Of a DNA stretch of 64,000 bases, positions 32,560-43,128 are shown in pieces (position 1 is the first letter of the stretch; every line of letters begins with the position of its first letter). The notes beneath the pieces were generated by a model. That model did not search any database, was not told the origin of the DNA, and worked only from the letters and a program-made list of their open reading frames with translations. Origin of the DNA: Metallyticus violacea (Eukaryota; Arthropoda; Insecta; Mantodea; Metallyticidae); the NCBI GenBank assembly GCA_030762175.1, contig CM060833.1:161636001-161700000 (forward strand). The letters are read 5' to 3'. The translations under genes and the position numbers were made by a program.

Positions 32560-33304
32560 CTATTTTTCATCAAAACATTAGAGGACTTAAAAGCAAAACA
32601 GATGAATTATTAAACAGCTTAACTTGTGACAATATAAAACCACATATTATCTGCCTATCTGAACATCATTTGAAACAACAGGAATTATCACAATTGTCAT
32701 TACATGGTTATTGTTTGGGAGCAGGAGCTTCAAGAAAAAACTAAATAACGGAGGAGTTTGCATTTATATCAGGCAGGACGTACCATATAAAACATTAGAT
32801 GTATCAAAATTGAATTCAGAACAGGACATTGAATTATGCATAATCCAATTGGATAGCAACAATACAAAAATAATTATAATTGCTATTTATCACTCGCCAT
32901 TAGGAAACTTCGAAACTTTATTGATGAAGCTTGAAGATACCTTAAACTTTTTATTTAAGCCTAAACATGAAATAATTATAAGTGGAGACATAAACATTGA
33001 TTACTTAATGCCAAGTGTAAGAATGAATCGACTGAATTCCCTTCTAACTGCATACAATATGGTTCATACAATTAACTTTCCCACCAGGATTGATAAAAAC
33101 TCTAGCACAGCAATAGATAATATATTTGTAAATTTAGACAAACTGTCATTATATTCTGTGTCTTCATTGATCAATGGTCTCTCTGACCACGATGCTCAAG
33201 TAATAATGAAAAAAAATTCTACAATAAAACTCAAAGAATGTTATAGATATATAAAATATAGAGATAATGATGCTAACCTCAATAAAATGGCAGAGACTCT
33301 TTGA
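32560..33304 (+). pseudogene. LINE APE endonuclease domain
   Basis: FHQNIRGLKSKTDELLNSL precedes a frameshift near 32710, after which GGVCIYIRQDVPY, IAIYHSPLGNF, IISGDINIDYL and LINGLSDHDAQVIM follow in order. Catalytic-site Asp/Asn (SGDIN) and His (SDH) are kept. Confidence 0.75.
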
Positions 33305-33556
33305 CAAGAATCATGGAATAGTGTTTACAGTGCAAATGATGTTAATAGTAAATTCAACAATTTTTTTACATATTTTTAAATTGCATTTTGAAGCATATTT
33401 CCCACTAAAAATTAAAAAAAGAAGTTATAATATGAGCAGGGAATGGTTAACCCAAGGAGTTAAAAAATCTTGTCAACATAAAAGACAATTATATAATGAG
33501 CAAAAGCTCAGTAAAGACCCTAAATTAAAAATAAGTTTAAGAAAGTATCGTAAGAT

Positions 33557-35376
33557 ATGAAAGTCATAAAAGCAGTAAAAGGCCTCCATTACCAAACACT
33601 TATCAATCAGTTAAAAAACAAAATAAAAACTACTTGGAATATAATAAAACAAGAAACTGGCAAAAATCTGCAACAAGACGATGCAATAATCTTAAATATT
33701 AACAATCAAGAGATACAACACCCTGCAGACATAGCAAATGAGTTTAATGATTACTTTCTTAATGTAACAAAAAATTTAAATTTATATTCTGGTGATAAAA
33801 GCGATGCTTTAATAATTTTACAATCATCAACTCCCCCTCATAATAATGAATTCAAACCAGGTATCACTACCCCACTAGAAATTATTAATATCATTAGGAA
33901 ACTAAAATCAAAAAACTCTTCTGGCTATGATGAGATCAACAGCAAAGTCATAAAGGCCTGTGCAAAGGAAATTAGTACCCCCCTTAGTCACTTGTGTAAT
34001 GAATCTTTAACATTGGGTGTATTTTCTGAGAGGCTAAAATATTCAATAGTGAGGCCTCTATACAAAAAGGGAGAAAAGATAAATGTCTAATTATAGACCT
34101 ATAGCTATTTCACCTACATTTTCTAAGGTGTTTGAGAAAGTAATGCACAATAGGCTTTACCATTACCTTGAAAGTAACAATATTCTAGTTAGTGATCAGT
34201 TTGGCTTTAGAAAAGGAATTTCAACAGAAAATGCAATCTATAAACTCACTAATGAAATTTTAACTGCATTTAATGAAAGAGCACATGTAGGAGGAATATT
34301 TTGTGACTTAGCTAAGGCTTTTGACTGTGTCAATCATGAAATTCTGATAGATAAATTAGCTTTCTATGGAATAAAAAACCAATATTTAAAATGGTTTATA
34401 TCCTACCTTGACAAAAGGAAACAAAAAGTAGTGATAAATTGTCCCTTCAATAATAAAAACAATGCATTGGAGTGGGGAATGATTAACCATGGAGTGCCTC
34501 AAGGATCTGTTCTGGGTCCTCTTCTTTTTCTAATATATATAAATGACCTCTCCTTGTCTATCCAAGATGTAGGAAATGCTGTTCTATTTGCAGATGACAC
34601 AAGCATATTGATAAATGGAAAGAGCCTTGATGATTGTGCCATTAAATTAAATTTGGTTCTGAGTTTATTGTGTGTATGGTTCAAAGCAAACAAATTGTCT
34701 CTAAATCTAGATAAAACAAATGTTATGAAATTCATTACTCACAGATCTCCAGATCCACAATTACAGATAGGATATTATAACAGTGTACTTTCACAAACCA
34801 AATATATTAAATTCCTTGGTTTCATAATTGATAACCATCTGAATTGGAAAGATCACATTGATCTTATTACACCTAAACTAAGCAGTGCATGCTATGCAAT
34901 ACGTGCATTAGTAATGTTGGAGTCAATTACGACTTTAAAACTAGTTTATTATGCTTATTTCAACTCAATAATGAAGTACGGTCTAATATTTTGGGGAAAT
35001 TCAGTTAAAAGTGAATGTGTCTTCCTGTTACAGAAAAAAGTCATACGAATAATTGCTGGTATATACAGCAGACATTCATGCAGGAACCTCTTTAGGAAAT
35101 TTGAAATTTTAACTCTTCCTTGCGAATATATTTTATCCCTCATGAATTTTTATATAAGAAATAAACAAAAACTTGTTCAAAATCAAAACATATATGACAA
35201 GAATACTAGACAAAAAGCAAATCTACATCGCTCAATTTCAGCACTTGGGCATTTATTACAAGTGCATTTTAGTATACAATGCTCTTCCCTCTAGCCTAAA
35301 AGCCTTAATAAGCAATGACAATTCCTTTAAATCTGCTCTTAGAAAATACCTTGTAAAAAGGCCTATTATTCTGTAA
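33557..35376 (+). pseudogene. LINE reverse transcriptase
   Basis: Two overlapping frames meet at 34083. The second is open for 403 codons and holds SNYRPIAISPTFSKVFE, FGFRKGISTENA, FCDLAKAFDCVNHEIL, GVPQGSVLGPLLFLIYINDL and LFADDTSIL. The catalytic pair is ADD. After a last frameshift near 35173 the C-terminus reads LVYNALPSSLKALIS, usual for CR1/L2-type elements. Confidence 0.82.
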
Positions 35377-35819
35377 AGGAATATATGAGTGACAATATTA
35401 TACTGCACAACATATCAATGTATATGTAAATATGTATTAATAAAAATTGTATGATTGATTTGTCAGTTTTTGGTGTTGGTTGAGTTGTTCTAAGTGTTCT
35501 TTTTATTTTTATTGTAATTATTTATGTAGATGCAAACAAATTTTTGTAAATACAGATTGAAAACTACTGTGGTAATTGTATATGACAAGTTCAATGTTCG
35601 TAGGTCTCTCTGGCTGCTCCACGAACTCAATGAATGCTCCGAGAACTAAACTAAGCTACATTTAAAATAAATCTCACAACAGCATTAGAAATTGAGCAAA
35701 TTATTTTGCCCTTTATGGGAAAAAAAACATGCATGGATGGGATAGGTTAAACATAAACTATTGCAGTATTGCACATATGAATTAAAGAACCCTTAGAAAC
35801 ATTTGTAATTATCCATTCT

Positions 35820-37430
35820 TAATGGGGATATTTCCAGAAAGGATGAAGTTAGATGTAATTAAGCCTTTATTTAAAAAAGTTGATAGATGTAAACCCTCCA
35901 ATTACAGACCCATTTCACTCTTAACTGAATTTTCTTCAAAGGTTTTTGAGGAAGTTATGTATAATCACATTGTGAATTATCTTGACTCAATATCCTATCA
36001 GTATCCCAGTTTTGTCTTAGGAAGGGTGTGTTAACTAACAACACTACTTTTGAGCCCACTACTGAACATTTATCAGCTCTAAATAGAAATAAATTTCCTC
36101 TGATATATTTTGTGACTTAGCTAAGGCATTTGAAAACATAAATCATAAACTGCTGTTATACAGAAGTGAATTTTTTATGACACTATAAGCGATCTTTAAA
36201 AAGGTTTAATTCATATTTAACCAAAGAACACAAAAAACTTATCATCAATAATTGTGAGTCAGCTGCTGGCATTATTAAACTTGTATTATCACAAGGCTCA
36301 ATACTAGGCCCTATTCTTCTTTGTTTATCAATTTTTTTAATAGTGTTTAATGCTTGTATCAACTACTGAGGCATTACATGCAGTGGACACTGATGATACA
36401 AGAGATAAAATGATAAACTGGAATAGGTTGTTTTCTTTCAAGGAAGAAAGCTTTCTAGGCCTAAGTTTTAGGGTACCTCTCCGGCATTTGCCATTTATCA
36501 GGACTGAGGAAAACCTGTCAGCCAGGGCAGTACTGGTGGGGGTCGAACCTCAGATTTCCCATTCATGAATCTGTGCTTTATGACCCTGGCCACTCAAGGT
36601 GGTCTTTTTATCAATGACTTATCTTACAGCTATGTAAAGAATGTAAGATAGTGGTTACTGCAAATGATACCAGAGTGTTTGTTTCTGAGAATTTATATGC
36701 TCAACTTTCAAATTTATCCACAAAGGCATTTGAAGAGCTAAGTAGTTGGTTTGAAGTAATAAGCTTTCACTAAATTCCAAGAAATTTTTTTTATCCAATT
36801 TAGAACTAAAAATAACTGATATCAGAACTTACTATTGGTTAAACTAATTACACTATTAGGAAAGTTCCTCATACTAAGTTTTGGGGCCAGAAACTGATGA
36901 AGAGCTAAGCTGGAATAAACATATAGATATCAGAGTTCCAAAGTTCAGTCTGCATGCTTTGTTTTGTGAAGGTTGGTTAATCTTATAAACTAAAATGCAC
37001 TAAGATTGGTGCATTATGCATGTTTTCATTCCACTATGAGATACGGAATAGTTTTTGGGGTAATTCCAATAATAGTAAGATAGCATTCATTTTGCAAAAA
37101 AGAACAATAAGAATTGTCTGTGGTGTTGGTATTCAACAATCATGTAAACCATTAAGTAACTGAATATTCTTACTCTAACTAGAGAATACATATACTTTTT
37201 TATAAGCTTTGTGTCTGACAACTTCGGTAACTTTAAACTAAACTTATCTGTACAAAAGCTTAACAACAGACATGCTGCTGACTTGAATAAACCAATAAAT
37301 TAATTAACATTTTCCCATAAGGACAGCAGTTACTCTGTGGTGCAAGTACAAATGCAAGTTCCAGCTTCACAAAATTGTTATGAAATTCACAGAGGTGAAA
37401 ACTTTTCAAAAAGAAAGTAAATGAATTTTT
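35820..37430 (+). pseudogene. second CR1-like LINE copy (RT), split by a SINE
   Basis: Starts with MGIFPERMKLDVIKPLFKKV and NYRPISLLTEFSSKVFEEVM, then FCDLAKAFENINHKLL in another frame, QGSILGPILL, and after the SINE FINDLSYSY and further C-terminal remnants to about 37300. Clearly related to the copy at 33.5-35.4 kb but much more decayed. Confidence 0.72.
36332..36606 (-). mobile_element. SINE family B, copy 5, nested in a LINE
   Basis: Flanked by TTTATCAA at 36324-36331 and 36607-36614. The LINE frame before and after (LGPILLC, then FINDLS) is the RT motif that is continuous in the neighbouring LINE, so the SINE came later. Confidence 0.86.
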
Positions 37431-37439
37431 AAATATTCA

Positions 37440-37710
37440 CGTCTTCTGCAATATGGGCAAACATTTTAATTTTGGTATAGCATAGTTAATGAGTTTATCA
37501 CATTATTGCACTAAGTTAATATTGTATAACATGGTGTGGGTCTTTTACAGAAGTGCAAATTTTTCAAGGAAAATTAAAGTAATTTTTACAGACTTGCAGT
37601 TTCTATAATAGGAGCAAATATTTTAACTTTGGTATTGTATTATTAATGAATTTATCATGTTATTGTTAAATTAGTGTTGTCTAATATGGTGATGGGTCTT
37701 TATTGCTAGA
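37440..37710. repeat. diverged tandem duplication, unit about 155 bp
   Basis: The stretch 37440-37545 (GCAAACATTTTAATTTTGGT onward to GGTGTGGGTCTTTT) recurs with changes at about 37598-37702 (GCAAATATTTTAACTTTGGT onward). It follows the LINE and may be its 3' region. Confidence 0.6.
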
Positions 37711-38580
37711 GTTATAAAGTTGCATGGCATATTTGTAATTATAAATTGGTGATGGTTTATCTATTCTTAAGTCGAATGCTTTATAATTACATGATGTGTT
37801 CAATATCCTTAAGGTTTGCTCTCCAAAGGATTCAAAGAACAAGAACATCCACAACCACAAAAATTCCATTAAAACTATTCATAAATGTTGAAGTATATAA
37901 AGAAATGGTTAAACATAAACTTTGTTACAACTCCCATGGAATTGGGCTTTTCATTAACCAGCTCAAAAAATTATTTATCAAAATCCACTATTTTTCCTTT
38001 GTAAATATTAAGAGTGTCTTTTTACATGATATTTTTCACAATTTTATTCATTTTCCCTACATATGTTACTGTTATTGTATTTACTTTCTTTCATTTCCAG
38101 AGATAAAGGACACTGCATTAAAATACATGTTCTAAAGGTTAACAAATAACAGCTGTGGAAATGTACCAGAAATGGTATGAAATCATGATCCCATATTTAA
38201 GCCTTTTTTGCAATGAGCATAATGCAGCACAAAGAATTGAGTGCAACTTATGAAAGATGCATGTAGATAATTGCTATTCCTTAAAATCACACTTTAATTT
38301 TTGTCTTGGCTTTAAAAATACATCATAATAAACCTAAATAGCTCCATTAAATACCAAAAAGCGAAATAACTTTAATATTTTTACATAAATGCCAAGTTCA
38401 ATCATAAGTGCAAGCATTTGTACCAATATGGTAAAGAAAAATAATTAATTCTCTTATTTAATATATAAAAGATAAAGGTGTTAGAACATATAACACTTCT
38501 GTGTTTTTCTCATTTAGATCAATTTAAATGGTTTACTCAATTAGCAGCTTTCATTCAAATTTTGGTATCACTTACAACTT
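37710..38580. other. no gene recognised
   Basis: AT-rich intergenic sequence between the LINE cluster and the BTB gene; open frames have no family resemblance. Confidence 0.35.
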
Positions 38581-38717
38581 GTAAATAGTAGAAGTCGAAG
38601 GAGTCCAGTATGCACACATTGTAAGGCCTTCGAGAATGCATAGAAGACAGGCATAAATACGGGACCACAATTCTTTAACATTATCAAATTTGCCTCTTCC
38701 TGCTGCTTTTTCGGGCT
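38577..38717 (-). other. candidate unidentified exon
   Basis: Minus strand shows an acceptor TATTTATAG and donor GTAAGTG around 141 bp open in two frames; one reads FDNVKELWSRIYACLLCILE then GLTMCAYWTPSTSTIY. I do not recognise the protein. It could be a downstream exon of the BTB gene, an exon of another gene, or chance. Confidence 0.25.
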
Positions 38718-39082
38718 CTATAAATAAAGGATACACACATGCAAATATTCACTGGCCATAGTTATACAAATATCTTCAGTTATTGTAATATATACGTAAA
38801 TAATTGCTATATTTTGTTTTCTATCTTACCCAGAGTCTTGAAAGTTAAAAATTAATCTTATTTTTTCATAATCACTATTGAAATGGTACTACTATTTAAT
38901 GCTTATGAACTTGAAATATGTACATGTCAAGAAGAGAAAACCAGACAGGTGAGTTTAAACAAAGATCCTACTTTACAAATTAATTGGGTTTTTAATGCTT
39001 TTGTCTCTCACCCTTTAATCTCAGAAGCCACCAAGAAGATCTGCAACAATAAGTAACAAACTTCTCTCACCTGTTCTTCCTA

Positions 39083-39093
39083 TTTATTTTATT
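39083..39093 (-). terminator. poly(A) signals of the BTB-ZF gene
   Basis: Two overlapping AATAAA hexamers (minus strand) 11-21 bases past the stop codon. This would give a very short 3' UTR if used. Confidence 0.5.
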
Positions 39094-39103
39094 TTAAATG
39101 ATA

Positions 39104-41335
39104 CTATAACTTCTGTGGGAGAGAAAAGGAATCAAAAATTGAATCTATTGACTGCAATGTCTGTAACACCTGATTTTCACATTCCTCATTGATTTGCATC
39201 ACATCACGTGCAGAATCCTGAATACCATCATTCCCATCTGGAAATTCTTCATCACAAAGCAGAACCTTGTTGAGATCATCTAACTGTGGCACACCATCTC
39301 TTGTCCCCAAAGCTCCAAACAGTTCCTGATCTGGGAGTGTTTCAGTGGCATGTCCTGCTGAGCCATTCATTACACATGACTCTGAAGTATTCGGTTGTTG
39401 TGCACTATTGAAACTGTCCACAATGGCCGTTAACTGCTGGATCTGCACTTCATTTAAATTGTTGAAAGTAATGGTGAAGCTGTCTGCATTTTCGCGTACA
39501 CTATCTGCTAAATCACTGCCAAGATTTTGTGGATTAATCTGTTGAGATCCTGTATATGGAGCTGCAGTTACCTGCTGTAAACAGTGAACTAGAGAGTTTG
39601 TTTCCTGTACTTGTGCTGTGGTATTTACACTGTCAATCAGAAGTATAGTTCCATCATTTGTTAGAAAAGGAACACAGTTAAATGTCTTATTATCAGCATC
39701 AGTGGTAGAGTTCATTGGAATATCTACACTTTTATTAACAGCATTCACATTTTCTGCTAATGTGGGTATTGTTTTGCTACCACTTAATGAATCAAAATTC
39801 CTTTCAGGGCAGTTTGATATTATCTCTACATCTTTATTTAGTGGAAGATTACTGAGATGTTGCCTTTTTTTCCGTACATTTAGCATTTTCTCTTCACTTT
39901 CAGGATGGTGATTTCTGAAGTGAAGTTTCAGTTTATCCACTCTCATTGTTTGATAAAGACACAGAGGACAACGTTGATTAAGTTCTTCTGCAGTACTATC
40001 ATGTTTAATTGCATGTCGCCGCAAATTTTTTGACTGTGAGAAAGACTGTCCACATATCTCACATTGGTAAGGCTTTTCTTTGTTATGGGTTAAAAGATGT
40101 GACATTACATTTTGCTTCCTTACTGACTTGAAACTACAGTCTGCATGCGGACAGGTGAACACAGAGCTCGTATGTATCAGTGAGTGTGCCCTAAAAGTGC
40201 TTTGGTATGCTGTACTAAATCCACACTCAGAACAGAGATGCTTCTTTTCACTGGAATGTACAGTCATGTGGCTCTGCAGGCCTTGTTTCCATTTAAATGC
40301 CCGGCTGCAAACAGTGCATGAGAATGGCATCTCTGTGGAATGCTTGGGAGTGTGTGTGTTCAATGAAGCACGTGTTTGAAATCTCAAATTGCAGATGCTG
40401 CAGAAGAATGGTTTTGGATGGTTGTGCTGCTTTAAATGATCTTTTAATTTTTCTGAATTTTCAGCTTCAAACATGCACAAAGAGCACACTGTTTCCCGAT
40501 GATCTGACTCTAAAAGATGCTTGATGAGTGCAAAGGCCTTGTGATTTGAATATCTACAAGAATAACATCTATATTGTCTACCACGATGTGTCTCAAGGTG
40601 CTGACGAAGAAGAGCTGAGGTCTCAAATTTTCTATCGCATATTGAACATGTAAAATCCTTTTTCTCTAGGCTGATATTTGCATCTTTCACTTCTTTAACG
40701 CTAGTCACGGCACAATTGGGAATGCATGACTGTTTATTTTCATTATCTTTGGTATGCTTTGCTATTTTCTCCGTATTATGTCCTTCATCCAAAGGAAGAG
40801 CAATGTCATTTTTTTGCTTTTTCGGTTTATTATGATTTATTACTGCTATTTTTTTTCTTTTCTTGTCTTGTTGCTTTTCATTATATTTGCTGCAAATTAG
40901 CAGTAACTCTGGAACATTTAGCAATGTGCTCAGTGTCTTAATGTGTTCAACATGTTCACTCTGAATCTGAATTTTTCCAAGATACATAAAATCAATTACC
41001 TTACCGGTACATTCCGAGCATCCCATTATCGCTTTCTCAGAAGTAGAAGGCATATTTAAATTTAAAGGATGTCTTATTGACCAGTGATCGGAAATACAAT
41101 TACGTATTCGCTTATCTCCGGAAAGTTTCTCTTCCGAATTTGGTAAGAATATATCATTAAAATACGTACTAAATGATGCAAGTACACAGGAATGAACACT
41201 AAATTTCGTATCGCTACAATGTAATATAACGTCACATAGCCTCCCAGTCTGTTTCTGTGTATACAGAGATGAGAGTAATTTGTTTGGCAAGTTAGGGTTA
41301 ACTGACAGAAACATCTCTTTCTGTGTAACTACCAT
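39104..41335 (-). CDS. BTB/POZ and C2H2 zinc-finger transcription factor (743 aa, single coding exon)
   Basis: Residues 10-150 form a BTB domain (GRLCDVILHCSDTKFSVHSC, then a long insert, then KVIDFMYLGKIQIQ). A Lys-rich stretch at 155-176 (KKRKKI, KPKKQKND) may be a nuclear signal. Nine C2H2-type fingers follow at about 228-250, 256-279, 284-304, 311-332, 339-360, 367-388, 395-417, 424-445 and 456-477; the eighth is the most canonical (YQCEICGQSFSQSKNLRRH). The remaining 260 residues are acidic and Gln-rich, ending SIDSIFDSFSLPQKL, plausibly an activation region. BTB-ZF proteins dimerise and bind DNA as regulators. The layout recalls ZBTB family members, but I cannot name an orthologue. Head-to-head with TIMM21, 1.56 kb apart. 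Confidence 0.9.
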   Translation of the reverse strand: MVVTQKEMFLSVNPNLPNKLLSSLYTQKQTGRLCDVILHCSDTKFSVHSCVLASFSTYFNDIFLPNSEEKLSGDKRIRNCISDHWSIRHPLNLNMPSTSEKAIMGCSECTGKVIDFMYLGKIQIQSEHVEHIKTLSTLLNVPELLLICSKYNEKQQDKKRKKIAVINHNKPKKQKNDIALPLDEGHNTEKIAKHTKDNENKQSCIPNCAVTSVKEVKDANISLEKKDFTCSICDRKFETSALLRQHLETHRGRQYRCYSCRYSNHKAFALIKHLLESDHRETVCSLCMFEAENSEKLKDHLKQHNHPKPFFCSICNLRFQTRASLNTHTPKHSTEMPFSCTVCSRAFKWKQGLQSHMTVHSSEKKHLCSECGFSTAYQSTFRAHSLIHTSSVFTCPHADCSFKSVRKQNVMSHLLTHNKEKPYQCEICGQSFSQSKNLRRHAIKHDSTAEELNQRCPLCLYQTMRVDKLKLHFRNHHPESEEKMLNVRKKRQHLSNLPLNKDVEIISNCPERNFDSLSGSKTIPTLAENVNAVNKSVDIPMNSTTDADNKTFNCVPFLTNDGTILLIDSVNTTAQVQETNSLVHCLQQVTAAPYTGSQQINPQNLGSDLADSVRENADSFTITFNNLNEVQIQQLTAIVDSFNSAQQPNTSESCVMNGSAGHATETLPDQELFGALGTRDGVPQLDDLNKVLLCDEEFPDGNDGIQDSARDVMQINEECENQVLQTLQSIDSIFDSFSLPQKL

Positions 41336-41606
41336 ATTTAACTTGTCATTAATTTTAACCAGTATTCACATTCAAAACAAACATTTGCCTTTAAGGGCCA
41401 AATTGACATTCAGCTGTCACATTTTACTTTATGCTGGTATTCCATTTTCAATCAACATTCCAAGGTCTTAACCAATTGTAATTTGCTTTTTACAAGAAGT
41501 AGAAATTTCGATCACAGTTGCTGTGAATAACTATCACACAGCTGCATTTATAATTTTTGTTAATTGACCATTTTTAATACCAGCTTAAAATAACCTTACG
41601 GGAAGT

Positions 41607-42732
41607 TTGAATATACGGCACTCAACTCATTTGTTTAGTTTCCCATGATGCACGAGGTTGTATGTGGGCAGTTTGTGTAGTGTAACTAATGCACTCAAAG
41701 TAGAGTATATGTTCATGCAACAGGAAATGGAAAAAAGGCGGAAAATGTCCCAAAAATCCACGAAAGGAAGTGGTGACCACTTGGCATTTGAATATTCTGG
41801 CGCAGGTCTGTGTTTGTTAATTGACGATTGACTACTATTGAATTCGGATGGATGGGTCATATACTCGGCCATCGATGGGGGGAGTTATTACATGATTTAA
41901 TTGTTCACGAGGAAAATATTGTACCCCAAGAAAACTTGTGGATGAGGGCTAAGCATGGAACTCTTTACGAATTCTTGTAGAAAAATTCATTCGAAAATCG
42001 AATGTATTTGCATCATTAATCACATATATTGCGAGATGTACAACGTGGACTCAATTCTAGTCTCTAAAAATACTACCTTCCCTTTAGGTTAGAAAGAAAT
42101 TACCGCCACGGGTGGCCGAGGTCATTAAGGCGCGGACTCGTGAGCGAGAGGTCTGGGTTTCGAATCCCGCCAGGACCGTCCTTCCTAACAGGTTTTTTCC
42201 AGGCTTTCCTTAGTCCTCATAAATGGCAAATGCTGGGGAAATTCCCTAAACTTAGGCCTGGAGTGTTTCCTTCCTTTTTTTTAAATCCTTTTCCAATATA
42301 TCATTTCGTTTCATGTATTACCAGTGTCCACCGCCCGCGGTACCTCAGTAGTAAAAACGGGTGTTAAACACTATTCAAAAAATATTTAAATTACTGCCAC
42401 CCCTGCAGCCAAAATCCATCTTCCATGAGGCCACCTGCACCTTTTAGTCTCAATCGCGGCAAAAACTACTGCTTTAGGAGCCACTAAATATGCCACAAAA
42501 AAGTAAGTGTACCATTACATTTGTATTGTATTTCCAAATTCCATGTGTTTGAATCACTGTTGTAAATGATCAATAATGAGCACGTGCGATTATGATCTGT
42601 GGCTCGGTACACTTCTGCTCTATAATGAAGAAAACGTGTGTTTTGACTCTGAAGTTCCCCTTATGGAAACCGCGCACCCCCTAGTATTAGCGCTGGGAAA
42701 CAAAACAAATGAGTTGGGTGCCGTATATTCAA
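41607..42732. repeat. 1.1-kb segment bounded by near-perfect 39-40 bp inverted repeats
   Basis: TTTGAATATACGGCAC at 41607 and the 23 bases after it recur inverted, ending at 42732, with two or three differences. The segment contains the SINE at 42104 and short plus-strand open frames at about 41724-41846 (MEKRRKMSQKSTKGSGDH) and 41854-41980 (MGHILGHRWGELLHDLIV), unknown families. It may be a DNA transposon or an inverted promoter duplication between the two divergent genes. No target duplication seen. Confidence 0.55.
42104..42387 (+). mobile_element. SINE family B, copy 6 (plus orientation)
   Basis: Best view of the family head on the plus strand: GGTGGCCGAGGT (box A), GGTTTCGAATCC (box B), then the body to GTGTTAAACACTATTC. 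Flanked by AAATTAC at 42097-42103 and 42388-42394, possibly longer with one difference. Confidence 0.85.
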
Positions 42733-42896
42733 AGATTACCTAGCCTGAACATATTTAGCGAGCGACGTTGTTTAACCTGCAACAGAAATTTGCATTAGTT
42801 TACTTTGCGCATAGGTTGAGGAATAAAAAAAACATGTTTGTATTTTAATATTATATTTTGTACATTAATTAATAGGTGCCTCAGAATTCAGAAAAT

Positions 42897-43128
42897 ATGT
42901 CAAAAATAATTCACATGTGCCGTTATGATTTACCTCAAATTAGAGCGATAACCAATAATGCTATCAGTTTCCGAGGTAGTATACTTCGTTGGCCCAGATT
43001 AACAACTTTAGCGACACTCAATCATAACTGTAGATTTAATTCATCGGAAAAGAAAAATTCGTCAGATACCTCACAACTAAGCAAAGTAAAATCTAACGAA
43101 ATAGGTGCTCCGACTTCCTATGAACAAA
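42897..43128 (+). CDS. Timm21: TIMM21 exon 1
   Basis: Encodes the presequence (MSKIIHMCRYDLPQIRAI start) to APTSYEQ; donor GTAAGT; leaves phase 1, completed to Ile. An untranslated exon upstream is possible, since TTAATTAATAG resembles an acceptor at 42865-42875. Confidence 0.88.

Larger units (their letters stand above)
31845..35460 (+). mobile_element. CR1-like LINE, 5'-truncated, carrying ORF1 esterase-like, APE endonuclease and RT
   Basis: Order of domains: SGNH-like ORF1 (31851-32417), APE endonuclease (about 32560-33230), reverse transcriptase (33560-35290) and a short 3' tail. The endonuclease blocks NIRGLKSKTDEL, LSEHHLK, SGDINIDY and GLSDHDAQ are all present. Frameshifts separate the domains (near 32710, 33300, 33560 and 34083), so it is inactive, but the long open stretches suggest a fairly young copy. 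Clade placement in the CR1/jockey group is from RT motifs and ORF1 type; a phylogeny is needed for a finer name. Confidence 0.85.

Noticed and set aside
39345..40941. plus-strand open frames inside the BTB-ZF gene
   Set aside because: Antisense of an intact zinc-finger coding sequence.
42876..42878. GTG as TIMM21 start
   Set aside because: Nuclear genes start at ATG; the in-frame ATG at 42897 precedes a good presequence.
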